From positions 1,057,001 through 1,121,000 of the forward strand of contig NZ_JAIWOT010000001.1 of the NCBI RefSeq assembly GCF_021295335.1: a stretch of DNA of 64,000 nt. The letters are read 5' to 3'. Both the position numbers and the translations under genes were made by a program. The stretch comes from Komagataeibacter sp. FNDCF1. GTDB lineage: Bacteria > Pseudomonadota > Alphaproteobacteria > Acetobacterales > Acetobacteraceae. The number at the start of each line of letters is the position of its first letter. Position 1 is the stretch's first letter. This document shows, one piece after another, positions 18,206 through 26,942 of this stretch. The notes under the pieces were generated by a model. That model was not told the origin of the DNA. It searched no databases and saw nothing but the letters and a program-made list of their open reading frames with translations.

Positions 18206-19558
18206 TCAGCTGCGTGCGGGGCCTGCCTCACCGAACACGCGGGTGAATGTATGGTCGAGCATCCGCAGGTGGGATGCGCTGTCCATGGCCGCGTCCAGCA
18301 CTTCAGGCGCCACCCGGCCCGCCACTTCGGGGTCGGCTTCCAGATTCTCGCGGAAGGTCTTCCCGTCGGGTTTGCCCAGCCGGGTCCATGTGGCCATGGC
18401 GTTGCGCTGGACGATACGGTACGCATCCTCCCGCAGGATGCCCGCGCGCGCAAGGGCCAGCAGCACCTCGCCCGAATGCACCACGCCGCCCAGGCTTTCG
18501 ATGTTGGCCTGCATCTGCTCGGGGTAGACCACCAGCTTTTCCATCATGCCCGCAAGGCGCATGAGTGCGAAGTCCAGCCCGATGGTGCCATCGGGGCAGA
18601 TGTTGCGCTCGACGGAGGAATGGCTGATGTCGCGCTCGTGCCACAGCGCCACGTTTTCCAGCGCGGGAATGACGTGCGAACGGACAAGGCGGGCCAGACC
18701 CGTCAGGTTTTCCGACAGTACGGGGTTGCGCTTGTGCGGCATGGCCGACGAGCCTTTCTGCCCCTTGTGGAAGAACTCCTCCGCCTCGCGCACTTCGGAA
18801 CGCTGCAGGTGGCGCACTTCGGTGGCCAGCCGCTCGATGCCGCTGGCAATCACCGCCAGCGCGCAGAAATACGCCGCATGCCGGTCACGCGGGATGACCT
18901 GGGTGGAGACATCCTCGGGCTTGAGGCCCAGTTTGGCCGCCACGTATTCCTCAACGCGGGGGTCGATATGGGCATACGTGCCCACGGCGCCGGAAATGGC
19001 GCAGACCGCGATTTCTTCGCGCGCACGGACAAGGCGCGCGCGGTTGCGGGCGAATTCGGCATAATGGCCCGCAATTTTCAGGCCGAATGATGTCGGCTCG
19101 GCATGGATTGCGTGGCTGCGGCCGATGGTCAGCGTGTGCTTGTGCTCGAACGCGCGCTTCTTCAACGCCGCGAGCACGGCATCAAGGTCGGTCAGCAGCA
19201 GGTCGGTTGCCTGCACCATCTGCACAGACAGGCAGGTGTCGAGCACATCCGATGATGTCATGCCCAGATGCACGAAGCGGCTGTCGGGGCCGACCTTCTC
19301 CGCAAGCCATGTCAGGAATGCAATCACGTCATGACGGGTTTCGGCCTCGATCTCGTCAATGCGGTCAAGGTCGGCCTGCGAGAAGGCGGCCATGGCGGCA
19401 TCGCCCTTCTCGCGTATGGTCTTTGCCGCTTCTTTGGGAATCGCGCCATATTCCGCCATGGCCTCACAGGCCAGCGCCTCGATCTCGAACCAGATGCGGT
19501 AGCGGTTCTCTGGCGACCAGATGGCGGCCATGACAGGGCGGGTATAGCGCGGGACCAT
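18206..19558 (-). CDS. purB: Adenylosuccinate lyase (PurB)
   Basis: 450-residue fumarase/aspartase-superfamily lyase acting twice: SAICAR to AICAR, and adenylosuccinate to AMP, each releasing fumarate. The N-terminus (RYTRPVMAAIW) matches the Bacillus-type PurB, which supports this start. Motifs: HLGMTSSDVLDT, GRSHAIHAEPTSFG with a catalytic His, and the signature loop GSSAMPHKRNP carrying the catalytic Ser. First gene of the purine unit; its promoter should lie in 19559-19783, which is shared with the divergent YjbE/TerC gene. Confidence 0.97.
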   Translation of the reverse strand: MVPRYTRPVMAAIWSPENRYRIWFEIEALACEAMAEYGAIPKEAAKTIREKGDAAMAAFSQADLDRIDEIEAETRHDVIAFLTWLAEKVGPDSRFVHLGMTSSDVLDTCLSVQMVQATDLLLTDLDAVLAALKKRAFEHKHTLTIGRSHAIHAEPTSFGLKIAGHYAEFARNRARLVRAREEIAVCAISGAVGTYAHIDPRVEEYVAAKLGLKPEDVSTQVIPRDRHAAYFCALAVIASGIERLATEVRHLQRSEVREAEEFFHKGQKGSSAMPHKRNPVLSENLTGLARLVRSHVIPALENVALWHERDISHSSVERNICPDGTIGLDFALMRLAGMMEKLVVYPEQMQANIESLGGVVHSGEVLLALARAGILREDAYRIVQRNAMATWTRLGKPDGKTFRENLEADPEVAGRVAPEVLDAAMDSASHLRMLDHTFTRVFGEAGPARS

Positions 19559-19783
19559 ATTATGGGGTTTCCTTACGGCAGTGGCATAATCGGGACTTCA
19601 GGCCGCCTTCCTACCCAATTCTGCTGGCGGCGTCTCCCTTATATTCACGTCGTCTCCTTCTGGGGGGTAATACATCATCTGTCATGACAGGGGTGATTGC
19701 ATGATGCACACAGGCAGCGCCATAAAGCCCTTGTGAAGTCATGACCCGCCGGTGCGGATCAACAGTCAGGATCATATCTGCCC
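19559..19783. promoter_or_regulatory. Divergent upstream region of purB and the TerC-type gene
   Basis: 225 bases without a gene. Contains a perfect 12-base palindrome CTGTCATGACAG (19679-19690), flanked by GGGGGGTAA and GGGGTGATT, that could be an operator or a stem in the leader of the plus-strand gene. TerC/YjbE genes are often under manganese (yybP-ykoY) riboswitches, but the conserved core of that RNA was not recognised here. Confidence 0.35.
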
Positions 19784-20389
19784 ATGTCCGCCATTTTTTC
19801 TCCCTCCTCCCTCTATGCGCTGGCACAGGTGGTCCTGATCGACATCACACTGGCGGGGGATAACGCCATCGTGGTGGGCATGGCGGTGCGCAACCTGCCG
19901 CATCAGGCACGGCGAATCGCCATACTGTGCGGGGTTCTGGGGGCCGCTGTCATCCGGATCGGGCTGGCACTGGTGGCCGTGCGGCTGCTGGCCATCATAG
20001 GACTGACGCTGGCGGGCGGGCTGCTGCTGCTGTGGGTCTGCTGGCGCATGTACCGCGAGATGCGCGGCGATACGCAGGATACCGGCAGCACGCCCGCGCC
20101 TGCCTCTCTGCGCAACGCCATCATCCGCATCATCGTGGCCGACCTGTCCATGAGCCTGGATAACGTGCTGGCCGTGGCGGGGGCCGCGGGCGAACATATG
20201 GGCGTGCTGGTGGCGGGGCTGGCGATCTCGGTGCTGCTGATGGCGGTTGCGGCCTCGCTCATCGCGCGGCTGCTTGAGCGGTATCGCTGGATTTCATGGA
20301 TCGGGCTGCTGGTGGTGCTGGCGGTTGCGATCGAACTGATCGTAAAGGGCGGCGGTGAGGTCTGGACCCATGTGGGAGGAGCCGCCTGA
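19784..20389 (+). CDS. YjbE/TerC-family integral membrane protein
   Basis: 201 residues, about seven membrane segments. Two signature acidic motifs line the predicted ion path: DITLAGDNAIVVGMA in TM1 (about 20-34) and IIVADLSMSLDNVLAVAGAA in the second half (about 116-135), each with the paired Asp/Asn of TerC proteins. Members are implicated in manganese export or in metalation of exported enzymes. The substrate cannot be fixed from sequence. It overlaps the following transglycosylase gene by one base (TGATG), giving coupled translation. Confidence 0.85.
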   Translation: MSAIFSPSSLYALAQVVLIDITLAGDNAIVVGMAVRNLPHQARRIAILCGVLGAAVIRIGLALVAVRLLAIIGLTLAGGLLLLWVCWRMYREMRGDTQDTGSTPAPASLRNAIIRIIVADLSMSLDNVLAVAGAAGEHMGVLVAGLAISVLLMAVAASLIARLLERYRWISWIGLLVVLAVAIELIVKGGGEVWTHVGGAA

Positions 20390-22368
20390 TGCCTCTCCCC
20401 CTGCCCCACTGCCGCTTCCGGCGCACCGGCATTGCGGCGGGACTGGCCATGGCGACGATACTGGCGGCCACGGCGGCGCAATCGGCACCGGCCATGCAGC
20501 AGGACTGGCCCACGCCCCGGCAGGCCGCGACGGGCAACGCCGATGACGACCCCATAGCGGCCAGGCTGCTGGTCTATCTGCGCCTGCTTTCCCCCTCAAA
20601 GGGCAGTGCTGATGAATACGCCACCTTCTTGGCGGAAAATCCGTCCTGGCCGCAGCGTGCACTGCTGCTGGCGCGCTTCCAGCAGGCGCTTGCGGCAGAG
20701 CCCGATGATGCCGCCGCCGGCCGCCTGTGCGCTGAACAGCCCCTGACCGATGTGCAGGCCCTGCTGCGCTGTGCCCGCGCCATCCCGCGCCCCGCCAGCC
20801 TGGATGACTGGGCACGCGCATCATGGGTCAACCGCGCCGATACCCCGGCCGAGGCACAGGCCCTGCTGGCGGGCTTTGGCCCGATCCTGACGCCACAGGA
20901 CCACTGGCAGCGGTTTGACCGGCAGGAACGCGCGGGCCGGGTGGATGCCGCGACCCGGCAGGTACCACTGCTGGACCCCGCCCAGCAGGTCGTGGCCCGT
21001 GCCCGCCTTGCGTTCCGTCGCAACGACCCGCAGGCTGAAACGGTCCTGGCCAGCGTGCCGCCAGAACAGCAGGCTGATGGCGCGCTGGTGCTGGACCGCC
21101 TGCGCTGGCTGCATCATGCGCAACGGCTGGATGAAGCGCTGGCCCTGTGGCACGCACGCGGGGTGGAGACGGAAAAGCAGCAGTCTCCCGCCGTTGCAAC
21201 CGTCTTCTGGCGTGAACGCGACGGGCTGGCCCGCGACCTGCTGCTGGCCCACCGCCCCGATGATGCCCTGTTCCTGGCCAATGACACGACCGATATCGGT
21301 TCCGCCAATCACTATGATGCCCTGTTTCTGACCGGCTGGATCCGGCTCGAATACCTGCATGATGCCGAGCACGCGCTGGCCGATTTCACCCCGCTGGCGC
21401 AGGCGGTGCCGGTCATTACCCGCAGCCGGGGGCTGTTCTGGTGCGGGCGCGCGCTGTCGGCGCGGGGACGCACGGCGCCGGCACGGGCGCAGTGGGAACA
21501 GGCCGCAGCCCTTGCCAATACCTTTTACGGCCAGATGGCCATCTCGTGGCTGGATGGCAACAGGATGAACCCGCTGCTGGTGCCCGACCAGGCCGGCCGC
21601 CTGATCCGCGCCTATCTGCGGCGAGAGCATGAACCCACCCCCAGCGTGGCCGATTCCGTACGATTCGACACCACGGACCTTGCCCGCGCGGCCGAGATTC
21701 TGGTGGCGTGGGGCGACAGGCGCCGTGCACGCGACTTCATCCTGGCGCTGGATGCACAGGCCACCAGCAAGATCGACCACGTACTGGCCGCCCGCATGGC
21801 CACCCGCCTGGGCATACCCGATGCCGCCGTGATGGTCGCCCGTCTGGCCGGGCGCGACGGGCTGACGCTGGTACAGGAAGGCTGGCCACGCACCTACACC
21901 CCCCCGACTTCCATCCTGCCCGCCGACGTGGAACTGGCGGTAGCCCGGCAGGAAAGCGGGTTTGACGCCAGCGTGGTCAGCCCCGCCCATGCGGTCGGGC
22001 TCATGCAGCTTCTTGTACCCACCGCGCGTGAAATGGCGCGCAAGGCGGGTCTGGCAACCACGGTCAGCGCCGCTTCCCTGACCGACCCGCAACTGAACAT
22101 GCAGCTTGGCGCGGCCTACCTGGCCGAGATCGCGCAGCGCATGGGCGGGGCCGTGCCCTATGTGGCCGCGGCCTATAACGCCGGGCCGCACCGCACGGAT
22201 ACATGGCTGCTTACACTGGGCAACCCCGCGCGCGACACGCCGGTGCCGGATGCCATGCTGGACTGGATCGAGAGCATCCCCTTTGGCGAGACACGCAACT
22301 ACGTTGAACGGGTGGAGGAGAACATGGCCATCTACCAGGCAACCGACCCCGCGCAGGGGCAGGGCTGA
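20389..22368 (+). CDS. slt: Soluble lytic murein transglycosylase (Slt70-like)
   Basis: 659-residue exported enzyme cleaving peptidoglycan glycan strands to 1,6-anhydro products. Residues 1-35 look like a signal peptide (AAGLAMATILAATAAQSAPA). A long alpha-helical superhelix follows (about 50-480). The C-terminal catalytic domain has Glu522 in ARQESGFD, then SPAHAVGLMQLLVPTA and VAAAYNAGP, the three goose-lysozyme-type motifs. It ends with FGETRNYVERV. The length is close to E. coli Slt70. Overlaps by one base with TerC upstream and with pgpA downstream, so envelope functions are grouped. Confidence 0.92.
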   Translation: MPLPLPHCRFRRTGIAAGLAMATILAATAAQSAPAMQQDWPTPRQAATGNADDDPIAARLLVYLRLLSPSKGSADEYATFLAENPSWPQRALLLARFQQALAAEPDDAAAGRLCAEQPLTDVQALLRCARAIPRPASLDDWARASWVNRADTPAEAQALLAGFGPILTPQDHWQRFDRQERAGRVDAATRQVPLLDPAQQVVARARLAFRRNDPQAETVLASVPPEQQADGALVLDRLRWLHHAQRLDEALALWHARGVETEKQQSPAVATVFWRERDGLARDLLLAHRPDDALFLANDTTDIGSANHYDALFLTGWIRLEYLHDAEHALADFTPLAQAVPVITRSRGLFWCGRALSARGRTAPARAQWEQAAALANTFYGQMAISWLDGNRMNPLLVPDQAGRLIRAYLRREHEPTPSVADSVRFDTTDLARAAEILVAWGDRRRARDFILALDAQATSKIDHVLAARMATRLGIPDAAVMVARLAGRDGLTLVQEGWPRTYTPPTSILPADVELAVARQESGFDASVVSPAHAVGLMQLLVPTAREMARKAGLATTVSAASLTDPQLNMQLGAAYLAEIAQRMGGAVPYVAAAYNAGPHRTDTWLLTLGNPARDTPVPDAMLDWIESIPFGETRNYVERVEENMAIYQATDPAQGQG

Positions 22369-22832
22369 TGACGCGCACGACCGCCCGCCTCATTGCAACA
22401 TTCGGCGGCTGCGGACTGGCCCCACGCGCACCGGGCACCGTGGGTTCGCTTGCGGCCCTGGTGGTGGGTGTGCCGCTGCTGGGCCACTGGATATGGATGG
22501 CGGTGGCGATACTGCTGTGCACCGGCGTTGGCTACCAGGCCACGGCAGCTGCATCAGACGGGGAAGACCACAGTTGGATCGTGATTGACGAGGTTGCCGG
22601 CATGTGGCTGGCCATGCTGCCACTTGCTCCCCTGCCCCTGTCCGGCCTGCGCTGGGCGGACGGGCTGTGGCTGCTGCTGGCCTTCGTGCTGTTCCGCCTG
22701 TTCGACATCACCAAGCCCGGCCCCGTGGGCTGGTTCGACCGCAGGCATGATGCGATCGGCATAATGGGGGATGACATCGTGGCAGGACTGCTGGCCGCCG
22801 CCATCCTGACAGGCATCCACTACCTTGCCTGA
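22368..22832 (+). CDS. pgpA: Phosphatidylglycerophosphatase A
   Basis: 154-residue membrane enzyme that dephosphorylates phosphatidylglycerol phosphate to phosphatidylglycerol, the substrate of the cardiolipin synthase elsewhere in the window. Motifs: GLAPRAPGTVGSLAAL near the N-terminus, DDHSWIVIDEVAG-like segment around 65-75 (here EDHSWIVIDEVAGMW), FRLFDITKPGPVGW and the acidic HDAIGIMGDDIVAG near the C-terminus. About three to four membrane segments. Starts on the TGATG of slt. Confidence 0.93.
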   Translation: MTRTTARLIATFGGCGLAPRAPGTVGSLAALVVGVPLLGHWIWMAVAILLCTGVGYQATAAASDGEDHSWIVIDEVAGMWLAMLPLAPLPLSGLRWADGLWLLLAFVLFRLFDITKPGPVGWFDRRHDAIGIMGDDIVAGLLAAAILTGIHYLA

Positions 22833-22865
22833 TGCGTTACGTTGGCTGAACAGGAGAACCCGCGC

Positions 22866-23369
22866 ATGTTGCCCGATACACTGCTTGCCCGCATTCCCGA
22901 CGCGCTGGCCCGCTTCCGCGCGGCGGGATGCCGGATTGTCACGGCGGAAAGCTGCACCGGCGGCCTGCTGGTCGCAGCCCTGACGGAAGCCGCCGGTTCA
23001 TCGGACGTGGTGGCGGGCGGCTTTGTCACCTACTCCAACGCCATGAAATCCCGTGCGCTGGGCGTGCCGCCCATGCTGCTGGAACGTTACGGCGCGGTCA
23101 GCCGCGAAGTGGCGGCCACCATGGCACAGGGCGCGCTGGCCCACGCGGCCGATGCCAACCTGGCCATTGCCATTACCGGTATCGCGGGCCCTGGCGGCGC
23201 GGTGGAAGGCAAGCCGGTCGGGCTGGTCTGGTTTGGCGTGGCGGGTGGGGGCAGCGTTGATACGGTCTCCCACATTTTTGCGGGGGAACGGTGGGATGTC
23301 CGTGCGCAGGCCGTGCGCATGGCGCTCACGCTACTGCTCGACCACGCGGGGCGGCTGATGGCGGAATGA
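22866..23369 (+). CDS. pncC: CinA C-terminal family nicotinamide-nucleotide amidohydrolase
   Basis: 167 residues, the stand-alone CinA C-terminal domain that deamidates nicotinamide mononucleotide to nicotinate mononucleotide in the pyridine nucleotide salvage cycle. Motifs: VTAESCTGGLL with the catalytic Ser of SCTGG, the FVTYSNAMKSRALGV segment, GAVSREVAATMAQGA, and AITGIAGPGGAVEGKPVGLVW, written here in pieces. The ATG at 22866 is preferred over the TTG at 22842 because CAGGAG lies 9 bases upstream. Last gene of the TerC-slt-pgpA-pncC run. Confidence 0.9.
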   Translation: MLPDTLLARIPDALARFRAAGCRIVTAESCTGGLLVAALTEAAGSSDVVAGGFVTYSNAMKSRALGVPPMLLERYGAVSREVAATMAQGALAHAADANLAIAITGIAGPGGAVEGKPVGLVWFGVAGGGSVDTVSHIFAGERWDVRAQAVRMALTLLLDHAGRLMAE

Positions 23370-23389
23370 AAGAGGGCGCGGGGCGCTGG

Positions 23390-23746
23390 CTAGTAGCCCG
23401 CGCCTCCGCCTTCCGCCTGCGTGCGCGGCACGGGTATGGTGCCTGACGTCTCACCCGTGCCGGCTGCCTGCACGGCGTGACTTGCGGCCCGGCCTGTGCT
23501 CCCCGGCCCTGGGCGCACCGGGGCGCCGCCTGCAGCGGCAGGGGAAGATGCGGGAGCCGTGGCGGCTGTTGTGGCGGGCTGGAGTGCCGCCCGCGCTTTC
23601 TGCAGGCTCTGCGCGTTCAGATCATCTGTCTGGGCATCCGTAGCGGCTGCTGCCGTGCCGTGATGGGTAGCGGGCGCTGCTATTGCGGGCAGTGTGGCAC
23701 ACAGCAGGGCACTGCCCAGCATGGTGGAAAGGAGGCGTTTGGTCAT
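23390..23746 (-). CDS. Exported low-complexity Ala/Pro/Gly-rich protein
   Basis: 118 residues; function unknown. A signal peptide (MTKRLLSTMLGSALLCATLP) ends near AIAA at about 24. The mature chain is Ala, Thr, Pro and Gly-rich, with no cysteine and little predicted structure, ending QAEGGGAGY. AAGGAA about 8 bases upstream supports the start. It converges with pncC (20-base gap) and lies 35 bases downstream of the COQ10-like gene on the same strand, so it may be the last gene of the lipA unit. No homologous family recognised. Confidence 0.5.
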   Translation of the reverse strand: MTKRLLSTMLGSALLCATLPAIAAPATHHGTAAAATDAQTDDLNAQSLQKARAALQPATTAATAPASSPAAAGGAPVRPGPGSTGRAASHAVQAAGTGETSGTIPVPRTQAEGGGAGY

Positions 23747-23781
23747 GACGGGTTCCTTCTGTCCGGTCTAATGGGGCGCGC

Positions 23782-24276
23782 TCAGGCGCTTCCGGCCTTG
23801 GCCGTGCCCACGGGTGGCTGCGCGGGGGCGGCAGGCGCAGGCGGCGGGCCATATATGTCACGCGCACGGCGGATGAAGGCGGACACCATCAGGCGCACGG
23901 CCTCGTTGAACACCACACCGATCGCGGCCTGCAGCAGGCGCGAGCGGAATTCGAAATCCACAAAGAAATCAACCAGGCAGCCACGCGGTTCGGGCGTGAA
24001 GGTCCATACATTGTTCAGGTAGCGGAAAGGACCCTTTTCATAGCTGACCCGGATCGTGTCCGGCGCTTCAAGCAGCACGCGGCTGGTGAATGTCTCACGA
24101 AAGGGGCCAAAGCCGATGGTCAGGTCCGCCACCAGTTCGCTCGCCGTGCGCGTGCGCACGCGCGCGCCCGTGCACCACGGCAGGAACTGGGGGTATTTCC
24201 CGACGTCGGCCACCAGATCGAAAAGCTGGCTGGGCGAATAGGCGATAAGCCGACGTTCGGCATGGGTGGGCATCAC
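23782..24276 (-). CDS. COQ10-like START-domain protein
   Basis: 164-residue polyketide-cyclase/START-fold protein. The pattern [21 protein letters not shown]-x-YPQFLPWC matches mitochondrial COQ10 and bacterial relatives that bind ubiquinone or its precursors and help respiration. An aromatic-rich central part ([19 protein letters not shown]) and FVDFEFRS follow. The last 20 residues are Pro/Ala-rich and probably disordered. Databases often label such proteins RatA-type toxins, but the alphaproteobacterial lipA neighbour and sequence favour the COQ10 role. Its start overlaps the lipA stop by ATGA. Confidence 0.85.
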   Translation of the reverse strand: MMPTHAERRLIAYSPSQLFDLVADVGKYPQFLPWCTGARVRTRTASELVADLTIGFGPFRETFTSRVLLEAPDTIRVSYEKGPFRYLNNVWTFTPEPRGCLVDFFVDFEFRSRLLQAAIGVVFNEAVRLMVSAFIRRARDIYGPPPAPAAPAQPPVGTAKAGSA

Positions 24277-25265
24277 ATCATCTCCATTGCGCCACGTTCG
24301 GTCCGCAGGCGTTGCTCACGTGCGGCGCGCAGTTCCGCAAAATCAGAATCCGCATGATACGAGGAACGGGTCAATGGCGAGGAACTGACCTGCAGGAATC
24401 CCTTGACCCGGGCCATGCCTGCGTAATCGGCAAATTCCTCCGGTGTTACGAACCGTGCCACCGCAGCATGCTTCACTGTGGGCTGGAGATATTGCCCCAG
24501 CGTGATGAAATCAACATCCGCTATCCGCAGGTCATCCATGACCTGCTGTATTTCGGGCCGTTCCTCGCCCAGTCCCAGCATCAATCCCGATTTCGTGAAG
24601 ATGGAGGGATCCATCCTTTTCACGTCATCGAGCAGCCGCATCGACTGGTAATACCGCGCGCCGGGGCGGATGGTGGTGTACAGTCGGGGCACGGTTTCCA
24701 GGTTGTGGTTGAACACGTCGGGCCGCGCACGCACCACCACTTCCAGCGCGCCGGGCTTGCGCAGGAAGTCGGGTGTCAGGATCTCGATGGTGGTGTCGGG
24801 CGCGCTGGCGCGGATTGCCCCGATCACGCGGGCAAAATGATGTGCCCCGCCATCGGGCAGATCGTCACGGTCCACCGAAGTGATGACCACATGCCGCAAC
24901 CCCAGCCGCGCCACCGCATCGGCCACGCGCTCCGGCTCATCCGCATCCAGGGCATGCGGCAGGCCGGTGGTGACATTGCAGAAAGCGCAGGCACGGGTGC
25001 AGATCTCCCCCATGATCATCATGGTGGCGTGGCGCTGGGACCAGCATTCGCCAATATTGGGGCAGGCCGCTTCCTCGCACACGGTGACGAGGTTGTTGTC
25101 GCGCATGAGCCTGCGTGTCTCGTGATAGGTGGGGTGGTTGGGCGCGCGCACGCGGATCCAGTCTGGCTTGCGCGCAATGGGGTTGTCGGGCCGATGCGCC
25201 TTTTCCGGGTGCCGCAGGGCGGCATCCGTCTTCTTGCGGTGGTCGATCGTCAAACGCACGGACAT
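24273..25265 (-). CDS. lipA: Lipoyl synthase (radical SAM)
   Basis: 330-residue radical-SAM enzyme inserting two sulfur atoms into protein-bound octanoyl groups. The auxiliary cluster is ligated by Cys63, Cys68 and Cys74 ([12 protein letters not shown]). The radical SAM cluster is bound by Cys89, Cys93 and Cys96 (CTRACAFC). The C-terminal RSSYHAD supplies the conserved serine ligand to the auxiliary cluster. Complete. It sits next to the pyruvate dehydrogenase genes, whose lipoyl domains are its substrates, with repeat copy C and 250 bases between. Confidence 0.97.
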   Translation of the reverse strand: MSVRLTIDHRKKTDAALRHPEKAHRPDNPIARKPDWIRVRAPNHPTYHETRRLMRDNNLVTVCEEAACPNIGECWSQRHATMMIMGEICTRACAFCNVTTGLPHALDADEPERVADAVARLGLRHVVITSVDRDDLPDGGAHHFARVIGAIRASAPDTTIEILTPDFLRKPGALEVVVRARPDVFNHNLETVPRLYTTIRPGARYYQSMRLLDDVKRMDPSIFTKSGLMLGLGEERPEIQQVMDDLRIADVDFITLGQYLQPTVKHAAVARFVTPEEFADYAGMARVKGFLQVSSSPLTRSSYHADSDFAELRAAREQRLRTERGAMEMM

Positions 25266-25424
25266 GACATGAACATCCCATCTGGCAGGCTGGTTGACCA
25301 GAAGTGTAACGCCTGCCCCACAACGTCAAGCATTCTTGCAGGCCACGGGGCAGCGGGGGATCACAAGCGCACGATCAGCGCCATGATCCCCTGCCCTGCC
25401 CGCAGAACAGGCCGCAGGGTGGAA

Positions 25425-25513
25425 AAGGTTTCCGGGTGCCGCCTTTTTTCAAAAAGGCGGCATACTCCGAAGCTTTTTGGAAAAAGCTTCACCAGAAACT
25501 TTTCTTCTTTTTT
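25425..25513 (-). repeat. Double-hairpin intergenic repeat, copy C
   Basis: Two perfect stems: GCCGCCTTTT..AAAAGGCGGC (25438-25461) and GAAGCTTTTT-GG-AAAAAGCTTC (25469-25490), followed by AGAAACTTTT. It is the reverse orientation of the copies at 3173-3236 and 11319-11383. It begins 6 bases beyond the lpdA stop and may also act as its 3' end. Confidence 0.8.
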
Positions 25514-25518
25514 ATCAG

Positions 25519-26928
25519 TCAGATATGCAGGGCGCCATCATACGCGGCCAGCACGGCTTCATGCATGGTTTCCGATATGGTGGGGTGCGGGAACACGGTT
25601 TCCTTCAGTTCCGCGTCGGTCAGTTCACCGGTGCGGGCAATGACATAACCCTGGATCATCTCGGTCACTTCGGGGCCGACCATGTGCGCGCCCAGAAGTT
25701 CGCCCGTGGCGTCATCGAATATGGTCTTGACCATGCCCTCCGGCTCACCCATCGCAATGGCCTTGCCGTTGCCGATGAAGGGGAAGCGGCCTACGCGCAG
25801 CCTGTAGCCCGCCGCCTTCGCCTTCTCCTCCGTCATGCCGACAGAGGCCACCTGCGGGCGGCAGTAGGTGCAGCCGGGAATGTTGAGGGGGCTGATCGGA
25901 TGCACGCTGCGGCCGGCAATCAGTTCCGCCACCATCACGCCCTCATGGCTGGCCTTGTGGGCAAGCCATGGCGGGGCTGCAATGTCACCAATGGCGAACA
26001 CCCCCTTCTCCGCCGTGCGGCAGTAGGCATCGACCGTGATATGGGTGCGGTCCACCTTGATGGTCGTACCTTCAAGGCCGATATTCTCGACATTGCCGAC
26101 AATACCCACCGCCGAGATCACGCGCGCCACCGTGACGGACTGCGTCTTGCCGCCCACCGTCACCTCAATGGTCACGCTGTCATCGCCCTTCTTTATCGCG
26201 CCCAGCTTCGCGCCGGTCAGGATCTTCATGCCCTGCTTTTCCAGCGCCTTGCGGGCGAAGGCGCTGATCTCGGCATCTTCCACCGGCAGTATGCGGTCGG
26301 CCACTTCCACAATGGTCACGTCCGCACCCATATTGCGGTAGAAGGAGGCGAACTCCACCCCGATCGCACCCGACCCGATCACCAGCAGGCTGCGCGGCAG
26401 TTCGGTGGGCACCATGGCCTCGCGGTAGGACCAGACCAGCCTGCCATCCGGCTCCAGCCCCGGCAGCACACGGGCGCGGGCACCGGTGGCCACGATCACG
26501 TTGGGCGCGGCCAGGACAGCGGTTTCCTTGCCGTCTTTGCTGACCGAAACCTTGCGCATGTCCCCCTGCGTGCCTGCCAGCCTGCCAAAGCCGTTGATGA
26601 CCGTGACCTTGTGCTTCTTCAGCAGGTGGGCAACACCGGCCGAAAGCTGGGCCGACACATTGCGCGAGCGCTTGACCACCTTGGCAAAGTCAAAACGCAC
26701 GTTATCGGCCGCGAACCCGAATTCCTCCAGGTTGTGCAGCATGTGGTTGATTTCGGACGCGCGCAGCAGCGCCTTGGTGGGGATGCACCCCCAGTTGAGG
26801 CAGATGCCGCCAAGCTGGGCGGCTTCCACCACCGCGACCTTCAGCTTGAGCTGGGCCGCACGGATGGCCGCCACATACCCGCCGGGGCCGCCGCCAATGA
26901 CAATGACATCAAATTGCGTGGTGCTCAT
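25519..26928 (-). CDS. lpdA: Dihydrolipoyl dehydrogenase (E3)
   Basis: 469-residue FAD disulfide oxidoreductase re-oxidising the dihydrolipoyl groups of pyruvate dehydrogenase and passing electrons to NAD. The N-terminal GGGPGGYVAA binds FAD. The redox pair is Cys43 and Cys48 in GGICLNWGCIPTK. The NAD site is GSGAIGVEFA, and the C-terminal dimer-interface HPTISE supplies the catalytic His-Glu dyad. Last gene of the pdhA-pdhB-pdhC-lpdA operon, 14 bases after pdhC. Confidence 0.97.
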   Translation of the reverse strand: MSTTQFDVIVIGGGPGGYVAAIRAAQLKLKVAVVEAAQLGGICLNWGCIPTKALLRASEINHMLHNLEEFGFAADNVRFDFAKVVKRSRNVSAQLSAGVAHLLKKHKVTVINGFGRLAGTQGDMRKVSVSKDGKETAVLAAPNVIVATGARARVLPGLEPDGRLVWSYREAMVPTELPRSLLVIGSGAIGVEFASFYRNMGADVTIVEVADRILPVEDAEISAFARKALEKQGMKILTGAKLGAIKKGDDSVTIEVTVGGKTQSVTVARVISAVGIVGNVENIGLEGTTIKVDRTHITVDAYCRTAEKGVFAIGDIAAPPWLAHKASHEGVMVAELIAGRSVHPISPLNIPGCTYCRPQVASVGMTEEKAKAAGYRLRVGRFPFIGNGKAIAMGEPEGMVKTIFDDATGELLGAHMVGPEVTEMIQGYVIARTGELTDAELKETVFPHPTISETMHEAVLAAYDGALHI

Positions 26929-26942
26929 TTCGGACCGTTTCC

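Noticed and set aside
19559-19783. yybP-ykoY manganese riboswitch call
   Set aside because: The conserved GGGGAGUA and CAUCGUCA-type elements could not be placed with confidence.
23782-24276. RatA-type toxin annotation for the START-domain protein
   Set aside because: The lipA overlap and COQ10-like motifs favour a quinone-related role; no antitoxin partner is present.
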